NCBI RefSeq assembly: GCF_910592395.1 | Contig: NC_088324.1 | Coordinates: forward strand, 5,174,953-5,238,952 | Length of the DNA stretch: 64,000 bases | Direction: 5' to 3' | From: Lineus longissimus | Taxonomy: Eukaryota > Nemertea > Pilidiophora > Heteronemertea > Lineidae | In this document: positions 44,106-54,889 of the stretch, piece by piece | How the letters are laid out: each line of letters starts with the position of its first letter | Position numbering within the stretch: position 1 is the stretch's first letter | Position numbers and translations under genes: made by a program | The notes under the pieces: generated by a model | Databases searched by the model: none | Seen by the model: only the letters and a program-made list of their open reading frames with translations | Told to the model about the DNA's origin: nothing

Positions 44106-47100
44106 TTATAATTTCTTGAAACGCTTGTACCTCGCCAAGTAGCCTTCTACTGCTTCACGTTTATCAGGATGTACATATTTGCTACTCAGAAAGTCATGTT
44201 TTCGTTTGTTTGTAATCTTCATGTTGTTCTTACATCTATGATGAGCTTCATCCATCAGTCTCTTTGCATAGCCTAAAAATAGACATTGTAATTTATGTAA
44301 AGAAATATGTTTAAATAATAATAATATTAAAGTTTTCATAATACTGAAACAAAAGTAATTCTTTTTCAATCTGAAGTCTAATATGTTCGCTCCTTTGAAA
44401 AATCATGCAAGAAATAATTCATAATGTGGAAAAGTAAGCAATCATTGCAAGAGGGGTAAGGGGTGTATCAGCTCCTGTCTATAATGACCCTTCCTTTGGG
44501 TACCTACTTGAAACTCTGGTGAGAGTCATTGACACTCTGTACATTCATGACACTTGTAGATGACAGCACAGTATTTTATTGTGGAGAATTATGTTTAATA
44601 GCAGTGCTGGGACTGTTTGAGTGGTAATGGGTCTGATCAGAGTTAAGTACATGAACTTACCATATGTGCTCTCTTTCCTCACTGGTCGAACAGAATGACC
44701 CCCCTTCTTCACTTTTGGAAAGAAGACGTCCCACCTCTCCTTCCCATCTTTGTTGACTGCCTGCTCCTTCTTGCCATTTTCATTATAATGTAAGGCAGCA
44801 ATACATAGTCTGAAATCAAACAGAAAAAAAATGAAAATGCATCGTAGGCCTGTGACAGCGTAGGCCTGTAACAGCTGAAGTAAGCCAGTGACTGGGCAGT
44901 GGCTGGCTGGCTTACTTGAGCATTTACAGTATGTGGCATTGAAAGTACACTGGAACAAACATATTGACCACTCGTGAACCATAGGCATCTTAAAGCCAAT
45001 AATAGTTATAGTGCCATTCATGTCAACAAAATAAGTTTAAAGTTAAGTACGTACTGGTAAACATGTACATGAAGATTGAATTCAGTAGCTAGGGGATATC
45101 AGTTTTCATTATTGCACCCCCTGCACTGCCCAACTGTTCAGCATCACTGCACTGATTATTTAAATGATTCAAAAACTGTCCTACCTGCTTTCCATGCCAT
45201 CAGGGAAGAAATGGATCTGTTTTGGTGCGAAATGGTTCACCACACTGTGAAACGCCTCAATTCCGGATGTTTGTTGACTACAGGATATCTTTCCAATATC
45301 TTTGACTAATCTTGGGGCAGTGATGATTTTGGTCAATTCATTGGACACCCTTGTTCCTGAAAATGAAAACAAAACTTACCCATACAGCATGAACAATTCA
45401 CAAGTTTGCTCTTACCATAACATGGAACCCCCCCCCCCCCCCCAGGAAAATATTCATTAAAATACAATACCTGCAGTAAGCCACTTTTTGCTGTTGCGTC
45501 GTCGCTTTCGAAGTCTACCGTGGCCACACTTGGGGAACAGGTTGCCATGACCTTTGTGGATGTTGTGAAGGTGATTATCCAATGACTTCCATTTGGCAAT
45601 TATCAGATCAGATTGACCCTCAGGGGTGTTCGATGCCACATAATAGAGGTGGTTGGTGATGGCCTTACACCACTCCGCAGCTATTTCGCACCCTTTCAGC
45701 TTCGCAATTTTCAGAACCTTCTTCTTCACATCTGGAAAAAAGTAATCCCAATTAACCATTGATTGAATGAACAATTCTGCATGTCTTTTGCTGAACTCAA
45801 GAAGGAAATAAGACATTCATATGACACCCAAGTACCAAGTCATGGATTCACACAATCGAGGGCTAGCACTAGCAGTATATGCACATTACATGTACTGGTA
45901 AACAATATTTGACAATGTCTACATATACAATAGGCCTACAAGCTGAGATGGAATTTCATTAAGCACTCCGTGCAGGAGGTGAAAGATTATTGTAGAGTGG
46001 CCTGAAATCAATATTTAGTGATTTAATTTTTTTACATCCGTATGAAAACATGTAGGCTTCATGTACTTACTTTTGGCAAGATGCCATGCATCAAAGAAAT
46101 GTGAAGTTCCCCCAAGGTTTTCTCTGAGCCATTTCTGTATTTGACAATGTCTGTCAGTGATTATCTTGTTAATCGATACATCATTTTCATCAAGGATGCG
46201 TACACAGCGGATCAGCCCTTCTTTCTCCATATGAACTGAAGATTTGACCTCTGTACTCTGGAATGGAAATGTCATGGTACCGGTAAATACAACTTTCATG
46301 TGTCATGTTTTGGACCTATGATTTTTCTTTGACTTTGGCAAAATTCGACTTCTGTGAGTTCTACTTATTTAGGCAAGGTTTTAATTTACTTGAGACCACT
46401 GGCTCAAAAGTATTTACAAACAGCCCTAATGCCTTGTTTCTCATTGTTTGTGAGGAAAACCACAGAAAAACTTTTCAATATCAATAATAACTTGGTATAG
46501 AGGTGAAAAAAACTTACTTGGACAAGCTCCATGGCTATGATCTTTTTATTGTCAAGGTCCATGAGGGAATACGATCCATACTTGGCTGAATGGCCAGGTG
46601 TATCCGACCTGCCATCACCACCAACGACAAGAGGGGCATCACTCTCCTTAACGTCAACTAGTAGTGCATGTTGTTCTTTGCTCCATACTTCTGTCACGGC
46701 TGGGCTAAGGTACATGCGCTGGTGATTAAAGTACGTTGTCCTGGAGAAGGCCTGGCAACCAAACAACTTTAGAAAACGAAGAATTTTGGCTGGTATGCTG
46801 CCCGAAAACAGTATGGAACCTGACAAGAGGATGTTCCCTGCTGGTACCTTGCCACACATCGGTTGGCTGTGCCAAACCCTGGAAGAAGAAATGACCTTGC
46901 AATGCATATACAATGGAATATCATTTGAGCCATCTGAAATACATACACATACCGGTAAATTATTTCAAAGAAAGCAGTGCACACTCTAGTAAATCATATG
47001 TAATTCACAATGGGCTGTCAGAGTGGCGCATTGGCAACATCGGCGCCTGTCACCACTGAGGTCCCGAGTTCGATTTTCGGTCGAATCCGGTCACTTATGT

Positions 47101-49804
47101 GATAGAGAGGCAACTCTTTGACAGCATAGGTTTTCCCGGGACTCCGGTTTCCTCCTACATAACAATAGCATCACCCAGTTTAATTAAATGAGTAGCTATA
47201 ATGCCTTAATTAGACGCTTGCACTCCTCGAATAATATTTTAATCCACAATGCTTATGTACCAGTAATGAGGAAATGATAATTATCAGTCCATATGAAGAG
47301 ACATAAAAATAGGCTTATTTGACTCAAATGAAAACTATACCGTACCGTGAAAATCCACATTGACTGTTACTGCAGTGCTGCTCAATCGATATGAAAGTTC
47401 CAATCCTTTTGATATGCCCCGATGATTCTGATGAACACACTGGACATGATGCAAACAAAGTCATCAGACAAGAATGAAAAACGAAATACTTTTCCTCCGA
47501 GACTGGGTCTTTGCTGGAAATGAAAATGACAACACATGAAGGACAAACAGACAACTGACAATTTGATACTAGCACATCTGAAACAAAATCGTCCTCAATC
47601 TGGTATTCCCGCCAAAACAAAATACATGTAGCTGTTCAGTAGTAGAATCTGAGAAAACCCATTTGCTTTAGTTCAACATGAAATCTTTGTTATTATTCTT
47701 AACTTTCAAAGGAATTAGTCAGCAGCACTTACTTTACTTCATTCTGCCAATCTTCGAATTCCCTTTCATCACAATCATCAGATTCATCAGCTGAATTTGG
47801 TTCATAATCTGGATCAACAGAATCATGCATTTCATCCTCTGTCTCCATGACCGAGTCGTCATCAGTTTCAACAGGCATGGCAGTACCACTACAAACATCT
47901 GGCTCCAGTGGTGGATCTGGCAAGTCACAGCCCTGGGGACAATTGCACATACATTTACATGTATCAGTTTGAGTTCCTGAAAACACAGGGGCAACATTAT
48001 ATTAAGCCTACATGCATAATGCCATAATTGAAGAATTGCACCATCTATACCAGAATACATCCTCATGTCCATACATCCTCATGTCCATGTTGTCCAAGAC
48101 AGTTGCTTTGCTAGTACTAAATCCCAAGATTAACTCAGTTCACTGTCCACAGCGGATTGGCACTTAACTGCTTCAGTTATGACAACAACCTCCACAGGAA
48201 TTGATTATAACAAAAAAAACCAGATAATTGACATTGTGATTGGCAAATACATGTATATTAACCATTTGTGAATTCATGAAATTTACAAAGACTTTACACT
48301 TACAGCTCAGCTGTGGTTTTGGAGGGGCAAGATTTTTTTCATCCATTGTGCATGTTTCATATATTGCAAAGAAATCTTAAAATTACCTTGTGAAAAAGTG
48401 TTTGGCATAACTTGTACGTGAAAGGAACGATAAGACGTTCTCTTAGTCTGCACGTATTGATCCACAAGCTCTGGCTGAAATACAAAAATTTGAGATTAGA
48501 ATGAGGAATATCATTTCAGACACAAAATATACCATGTGCTGGCCTACATGATGTGTACTGCACTGAACATGACATGACAACAATGCTCCACAAATTCAAG
48601 TATAGCTGTTATTGACACCAATCAGACAAATGTCAGACTGCAATTACTTGATATCATTCTTTTCCTGAAAGTGATGTCAATGTGTGATGATGGCAGTATT
48701 TGATTGAGACAACTCTCGGGAAAAAAAGAAATGAGTGGGATGGCCATGTTTCTTACCAACTTTGTCATGTTTGTATCATTGCATTCTATCTCCATCGCCT
48801 CTGAGTCTGCCTCACATGATGATGGCCCTGGTACTGGTGATGATGGTGCTGTAGTGGAATCAGCTGACTCAGTAATTCCAGAACTTGGAAGTAATACTTC
48901 CATGGCTTCTTTGACCCTCTGAAATGGAACAATATTTTTATCAGGGGTAAGGTCATAAATAATAAATTTATTGGCTTAACTCAACTGCATTATCTCCCCA
49001 ATATGGGTAAGGGTTACGGTTAGTTGCCTATATTTTTCCCATACATAAATTCTAATACATTTCACACTCAATGGTTGGGGATAATGCAAATATGCACCCC
49101 CCCCCCCCTCCTCCCATTCCACACACTCACATGACGTGTGTTTACTTGTCTGACAATGACTTTAGTCTAAGTACAAGTAGTAGGCTAGGGCCTAGGCCTA
49201 GCTAGGCTATGCTATTGCTAGAGCTATGCTAAGTTAAAGTAAGTTAAAGTTGGCGAACTAGACTAAATCATGAAATAAATACAATGAAATATAGAATAAT
49301 GTATGATGATGCACGTACCTTTCTCCTGTCTTTTTTGGTTGCCCAAGGTCTAGAAGTTGGGGGTCGTCTTGGGGTTGAACCACCGGCGAAGGAAGAGGAA
49401 GAAACAGAAGGCCTAACGTTAGGACTAGGGGTGCCATGGGTTGGCCTTTTGGGGAAGAGGTCCGGATTTGGCTTGGCCTTGGGCACTAACCTCCACGAGA
49501 TTTTTCGAGCCGCCTCTAGACCCTTATCCTCCAACATAATCCTGATTTGCATCCAGTTATCGATTTGGTCCCGATCAAAATGGTCGCCACAAAGCCGTGA
49601 TGTGCCTTTGACGAACTTGAAATCCTGGCGAGTCCTCCGAACTGCTTTGCACCAAAAATCGAATCTTTCCGGCGACTTCTCACGGGCAGGAAACTCGAAC
49701 ACTCCAACACCATCCTTTAATTTCGATTTATCACAGCCCCAAGCGGCACAGCGAGTTCCCCCATCTCTCCTCTGCCTCTTCGGCCTCTCACTAAACTCCT
49801 GCAT
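44106..49804 (-). CDS. THAP-domain DDE transposase (Kolobok-like), 11 exons, 814 aa
   Basis: Exons on the minus strand: 49804-49319, 48918-48757, 48474-48387, 47976-47733, 47513-47346, 46878-46518, 46257-46071, 45731-45471, 45356-45185, 44809-44661, 44272-44106. All phases agree, all introns are GT/AG, and the sum is 2,445 nt with no internal stop. Exon 1 is a THAP zinc finger (CAAWGC, FWCKAVRR, SRLCGDHF) with a basic tail. Exon 4 has a CKCMCNC cluster and an acidic stretch; exon 5 has CPVC. The catalytic part shows GGDGRSDTPGHSAKYGSYSLMD-type sequence (exon 6), TDRH and FFDAWHLAK (exon 7) and SGIEAFHS (exon 9), a plausible D-D-E set. THAP would bind the element ends and the DDE domain would cut at TTAA. 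All expected parts seem present. Confidence 0.85.
45425..45443. repeat. Poly-C tract
   Basis: About 19 consecutive C in a transposase intron, near the exon 45356-45185 acceptor. Confidence 0.9.
47011..47200 (+). mobile_element. tRNA-derived SINE in a transposase intron
   Basis: GGCTGTCAGAGTGGCGCATTGG at the start resembles a tRNA A box region and GAGTTCGATTTTC a B box. Downstream is a GGGACTCCGGTTTCCTCCTACA-type block like conserved SINE bodies. It lies between exons 5 and 6, opposite in strand. Right end unclear. It is too diverged from a tRNA to be functional as one. Confidence 0.55.
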
Positions 49805-49909
49805 TCACGATTTTGAATAGAATATCGGCACACAATAGCAAAATTGTCGCGACCCAGATATCAATATCACTGCTTTGTTAACATAAAATGGACGATCTGG
49901 ATACAATGG

Positions 49910-49969
49910 ATACATGCCGTGACGTCACTTGTCCGATGGTGGCGCTGCAGTCTCACTCTTAGCAGACGA
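49910..49969 (-). promoter_or_regulatory. Right subterminal inverted segment, likely promoter of the transposase gene
   Basis: Inverted match of 42468-42526, including TGACGTCA. It lies about 105-165 bp upstream of the transposase ATG (49804, minus strand). Confidence 0.7.
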
Positions 49970-50112
49970 TGTTTTCAGCCAGTTTTGCAGTGTCTAAAGT
50001 CCCGTCATTTGGGTTAAAATAATTTGATAAACAAGGGGCGAAGTGTTTGAGAGAGTTGTTTACTGTACAAAGCATCAAATACAAGCAATAATTGCATGGT
50101 AAAAAACCACCG

Positions 50113-50122
50113 GTCCTTCCCT
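50113..50122 (-). repeat. Right terminal inverted repeat with TTAA outside
   Basis: GTCCTTCCCT, followed by TTAA at 50123-50126. Perfect reverse complement of the left end. Confidence 0.82.
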
Positions 50123-50301
50123 TTAAAGTTGAAACTTCTATAGCAAGGAATATGAAGATGTGAACTTTGCATTATTATTTTTTGAATGTATGAGTCTATT
50201 GAATGTAAATTAAATGCATATTGTGAATAATTAATAATAATAATATTGTGTACATTGAAATCATGACTTTTAATTTTTGTGTACTGGTACTGCCTTGATA
50301 T

Positions 50302-50930
50302 GTTGTCCTCTGTGACTGTTGTCTCATCTCTCGGAATAACAAGACCCCAAGCTGGATGAAACACCTACATCCCCTGCATATAAAAGATAGGTTGTGACAT
50401 AATGTCCTCTGTGACTGTTGTCTCATCTCTCTTAATAACAAGGCCTCAAGCGGGATGAGACAGCTACATCCCTTGCCTATGATAATAAAGGTTGTAACAT
50501 ATAATGTCCTCTGTGACTGTTGTCTCATCTCTCGGAATAACAAGGCCTCAAGCTGGATGAGACAACTACATCCCTTGCCTATGATAATAAAGGTATGTCC
50601 TCTGTGACTGTTGTCTCATCTCTCTTAATAACAAGGCCTCAAGCTGGATGAGACAACTACATTCCTTGCCTATGATAACAAAGGTTGTGACATGTCCTTG
50701 GTGACTGTTGTCTCAATTTCACTCCCGGAATTACAAGACCCCAAGCTGGATGAGACACCCGTTGTCCTGCCTATGATATCATAGGTTGTGACCTGTCGAT
50801 TTTTGCAACTAACTGTCTCATCTTGGTAGGCCTACAATAGGACACATTTGTCCTGCCTATATATACTATAGGTAAAGACCTGTTCTTTGCGACTATTTGT
50901 CTCATTTGTGTACAACAGGGCACCAATCTT
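50302..50930. repeat. Minisatellite of ~90-105-bp units, each able to form a hairpin
   Basis: Units begin TGTCCTCTGTGACTG near 50302, 50403, 50505, 50595 and 50693; two more decayed copies follow. Inside each good unit GTTGTCTCATC and GATGAGACAAC can pair (11 bp, ~27-nt loop). Units end with CCTTGCCTATGATAATAAAGG. The array starts about 175 bp outside the Kolobok-like element. Confidence 0.88.
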
Positions 50931-51584
50931 TCATACCACAACATAAGTAATGGGCATGGCATTTTCAAATGACGACCATTCTTCACAACGAATAACGAAG
51001 TAGGCCCTTTCAAAATGCCTTTTATTTGTCTTTGCCTGAGTGCAAACCTAATCTAATCACAGCCATACAAAGCTATGTTATATGCAGAATATTAAAATGC
51101 TTTTTACAGAAGAATTGGTATCTGGGCTGAAACATAATAGAGGTGCAAACAATCATCAATATTTTTACAGAAAAACTCCATCAAAGTCATCTTTTATACA
51201 CTACACAGTGCAGGCCCAAGCCTATCCAAGATGGCAGCCGGAATATAATACACAAAGCTTGGTTCAGGTCAAGTTGGTTCTAATAAACGCATGCAATCTT
51301 AATTACTACTAACACAATTAAGGGGCATACATGGGTGGATTCAGGCCTTTCATGTAATCCTTAAGCGGTTGGGGTGAGGAACTGGGTTGTTTATTGGGGT
51401 AGCAATTAACACCTTCATGCCAGCACCTCCCTAAAAAGCGGCGTCTGGTGCCGTCTGATTAAACTTGCGTTTCTATTCTAGCTGAAACAGCTGTGATCTT
51501 TGGATTTAGAGGGTTTTGCAAAAAAATCGAATATGGATTTAGCTGGTTTTGCAACCAAACATAATTAGTGTGTTGATGAAATTG
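50931..51584. other. No gene seen
   Basis: AT-rich sequence without a supported frame or repeat. Confidence 0.5.
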
Positions 51585-51825
51585 ATTAATTTAATAAAGA
51601 TAGATTTTTGAAATTCTGACCTTTTATTCAATGAGACATTAGCATCTATTACAATAGAAATGAACAGGGGGAACACCGATGTACATCCCCCTGCAAAAAA
51701 CCTAATTAATTTAATAAAGATAGATTTTTGAAATTCTGACCTTTTATTCAATGAGACATTAGCATCTATTACAATAGAAATGAACAGGGGGAACACCGAT
51801 GTACATTCCCCTGCAAAAAACCTCA
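51585..51825. repeat. 120-bp tandem duplication
   Basis: 51585-51704 is repeated at 51705-51825 with essentially one difference (CATCCCC versus CATTCCC). Very recent. Confidence 0.93.
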
Positions 51826-51963
51826 TTTAAAACAAAAGGCCTCAGATGGATTTAGAGGCTTTTGAATCTGAACTCTTCATATAGACTCCGAATTATTTGG
51901 ATTACATACAACTGCGAATAAAGCTGCAGGCAAAATAACAGCTATACAGCAATACAGCTACAG

Positions 51964-53955
51964 GCAAAATAATATCAATTCTATCGACAGCCTTCTCGGG
52001 AAGAGGTGGGATGTCCTGCCTCTCCCTGATAGTTTCTTTCGTTGCGTGACGGAACTGTCATTTCGTCTGGATATCAATGGAGTGGGAAAGTTGACAGTGA
52101 AAACGGCGCGTTTGGAGGGCCACCTACCATCTGACTACAGGCAATTTATCCAAAATAGGTTTACTGTTAGTCGTTGCGATGACGAGTGAGGGACCAAGCT
52201 CTGTACATGTAATTTTCCCCAAGTAAAAGCCTTCCGTCATTTGCGGCCATCATTTCACAGGGTAACATTGTTGAGCAAAGCAAAGCGGGTGAAGAACGAC
52301 AAGCCTATATCAAGGACAGGGTTTCTTCCCTAGTCAATAACATCAACAAACGAGGAGTTAGACAATGAAATTTCAAAGTGCTTTTCAAGAAGAAGAACAA
52401 CTTCAGTGAGCCAGAACCAGTGAAATTGAACAAGACACATGCAATAACAGTGATCTCCCCACCCCCTGAAGACCAATCAGCTGAATTTCCACATATATTC
52501 TCAAATGTAATAGACGACATACAATTTGGAAAGAAGCTGGACAAGAACGTGGCGGAGACACTGAGCCTTCAAGAAGAGTACACGCATTTGAGTCTGACAA
52601 AAGCAATATTTGCTCACTTCCATGCAATGGTTGAAATTCTATCAAAAGATCCTGACCCTGAGCTGATTCCTGGAAGAATGGAGGGATCCAAGATGACAGA
52701 AGATTACAGATGGGGCTATGGGGACGGCGACATGGCAAACTAAAAGCACCAATCGGAAAGCTTTTACCAACTATTCACGCTCCGATATGGAAGCAAGGAA
52801 CTCAGTCCATACATGATAAAACTCATTGATCATGCCCCACAGCTGATGCTTCAGTTGCCATTTCCTCTTGCACGATTTCAATCAGAAGGCGGCGAACATG
52901 CAAATTACTTGCATAAAACTTACTTCTATCACCACACAAGGAGAGGCGGGGGCAAGGACAAGCCAGACACTACAAGGGAGATGTTATTCAAGGTTTGGAA
53001 GGATTTACGATACGAAATAGATTCGAAGATGACATCTGACCAACCAGATGCAAGACAGGCAAGCTTAGATTTCCAGAGATATGTCAAACAACATTTGGCT
53101 GCAACTACAATTCAGAACAGAGTGAGGGAATATTTGAAAACCAAGCACTCCAAGTCTCCTACTGAAACCATCAAAGACAGGAGCTGTTCTCTTGAATCCA
53201 AAGCCAGCTGCCTGTCTGGACTGAATTTCATCCTATGTGGTAAAGTTCCATCGCACAATGGTAAATCTTCTACTCAAGATGCCATGAAGAAACTTATTAA
53301 AGACAACGGAGGCAAGATTGGCCCAGCCAATTTGCCGGACGGTAGTGGAAAAGGATTGTCAACAAAAAGGTACACTGTACTTTCAGCACAAGCACGCATT
53401 GATGGAAGTAAGGTTCCAGAATGCATGAACATAGCTCTGAGAAGAAAATTTGACATCCTCTCGTATGACTTCATACATAAAGCTGTAGAGAATAATGCTT
53501 GTGATATCGACACCTATAGATTGAACACAAAGAAACTGGAAGCAAAAATTGTCCCGGACATTACAATAGAGGAGAAGCATTTCTCAAAAACTCCGCAAAT
53601 GCTCACATTGATCAAAGGCTGTCGCCGAAGAAAATGGTCGGCTGAAAAATGCATCTCACACAGCGAATATAAATCAGCAGGTAGAAATGCAGCACAGTTG
53701 TATGTAAATACAAGGCAAGATATATCTCTGAAACATGTCAAGTTAGACTTTAAGTCACAGACCAAACTAAAAGCAGGGTACTTTGAAGAATGGAGAAACT
53801 TGATCGAAGCGGAGAAGAAAGTGTGGAGAGAGCGATGGAAGGATAGGGTTAATGCAAATTTAGAAATCATCCGCTTGGCCGATGAAAAGGGAAGACTACT
53901 CGAAAAGTACAATAGAATTAAAAAACAGACCAGCGAGGCCGGATGCCTGAAATGA
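51964..53955 (+). pseudogene. BRCT-domain protein, decayed
   Basis: A coding-like frame begins near 51980 (SIDSLLGKRWDVLPLPDSFF) and is cut by a TGA near 52188. It resumes by about 52260 and is cut by TGA 52366-52368 and TAA 52741-52743. It then runs open from 52744 to TGA 53953-53955. Recognisable parts are HAPQLMLQLPFPLARFQSEG, HANYLHKTYFYHHTRRGGG and a BRCT-like domain (LSGLNFILCGKV, LIKDNGGKI, FDILSYDFIHKAVE; about 53215-53510). The C-terminus is basic with a coiled-coil (about 53780-53930). BRCT domains bind phosphopeptides or DNA ends. The rest resembles uncharacterised repeat-borne invertebrate proteins; I cannot name the element. No intron is needed, so it may be a processed or intronless transposon gene. 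Confidence 0.6.
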
Positions 53956-54442
53956 ATTGAAGTATCGTCCTTTCCATGCCAACACCTTTCAGTCTACTGG
54001 TCGTTTATTTATCATATTCTTTTCAAAAAAAGATGTTGGCCTATGATGAGGAGAGTGCCACACAAGCTCCTAAATCTCGACCAAATAGGGTCATTGTCTG
54101 TTACAGACAACTTGCAAATTGTGGGAATAATTTGAAGTGGTTATGGCAGCACTCCCAGGAAAAAGGCCCGAGATTATGATGTAGGCCTTTATCATAGTAT
54201 ATCTTGAGTACAGGCGGGTAGTCCGAACTATGCCCTGCCTGGTAAACGTAAACATACCTACATCGTCTAATATCAATGTAGGCCCGGGACAAGCGCCAAT
54301 GTTTCCGCTAATCTGATAATTTGAGTATCATGAGCTTGGCAAATTGTACGTTAGTTGGGTTTCATGCAATACTATGCAACTGGTTGATGAAGCACTAGAC
54401 AGTGGGCCGACGGATGATGAAACTCAGCAAATGCCTGTAGTA

Positions 54443-54889
54443 AGGCTGAAAGGGTGGATGTCGTCCTGGGTGCCGACAAATGGTACCCAGATTCGAGATC
54501 GACTGGACAATAAGCACCCTGGATGCCATTACACCAGAAAAAAACGCGTTTAGGCCTATAGGTCATTGAAAGCACATTTCGGATATATCCCTCCTATACA
54601 CCTTTTCTGAATAAATCATCCAAAATGTGCTTTCAAAGACCTTTAGCCCTAAACGCGTTTTTTTCTGTTTATCTGTTCTTTTTATTTCGCGCACTGCTAA
54701 TGCCACAAGTACCACGGCGCGAGATAAAACGAGATTGCAAGAAACGTCGTCCCTAAGATCCGTAAGCCAGGCAAAAAGAAGCTGGGTGCTGTTTGTCTAG
54801 TGTAATGGCACCCAGGGTGTTTATTGTCCAGTCGATCTCGAACCTGGGTACCATTTATCGGCACCCAGGACGACATCCGACCTTTCAGC
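54443..54889. repeat. Foldback element, ~450 bp
   Basis: Outer arms 54443-54536 and 54795-54889 are inverted copies about 90% alike (GGATGTCGTCCTGGGTGCCG ... CCATTACAC). Inner arms 54542-54577 and 54624-54660 (AACGCGTTTAGG, TTGAAAGCACA) are also inverted. No coding sequence. It could be two head-to-head copies of a short repeat. Confidence 0.82.

Larger units (their letters stand above)
42323..50122. mobile_element. Kolobok-like DNA transposon, two genes, ~7.8 kb
   Basis: AGGGAAGGAC at 42323-42332 and its reverse complement at 50113-50122 form perfect 10-bp terminal inverted repeats. Each is flanked outside by TTAA (42319-42322 and 50123-50126), the target duplication of Kolobok and piggyBac elements. 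About 146-154 bp in from each end lies a matched inverted segment (42468-42526 and 49910-49969). Inside are two convergent spliced genes, both open through every exon I could define. THAP plus DDE sequence supports Kolobok over piggyBac. Confidence 0.85.

Noticed and set aside
47011-47085. Functional tRNA gene
   Set aside because: A and B boxes are only approximate, the cloverleaf does not close convincingly, and a SINE-like body follows.
49284-49820. Plus-strand frame of 178 codons opposite THAP exon 1
   Set aside because: It is the antisense shadow of the THAP exon and shows no domain.
42319-50126. piggyBac element (also TTAA-specific)
   Set aside because: The transposase has THAP and a GDGR/TDRH/GIEAF pattern rather than piggyBac's DDD core and C-terminal ring-like Cys domain.
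50302-50930. CRISPR-like array
   Set aside because: Units are contiguous ~100-bp tandem copies without unique spacers, and the genome is eukaryotic.
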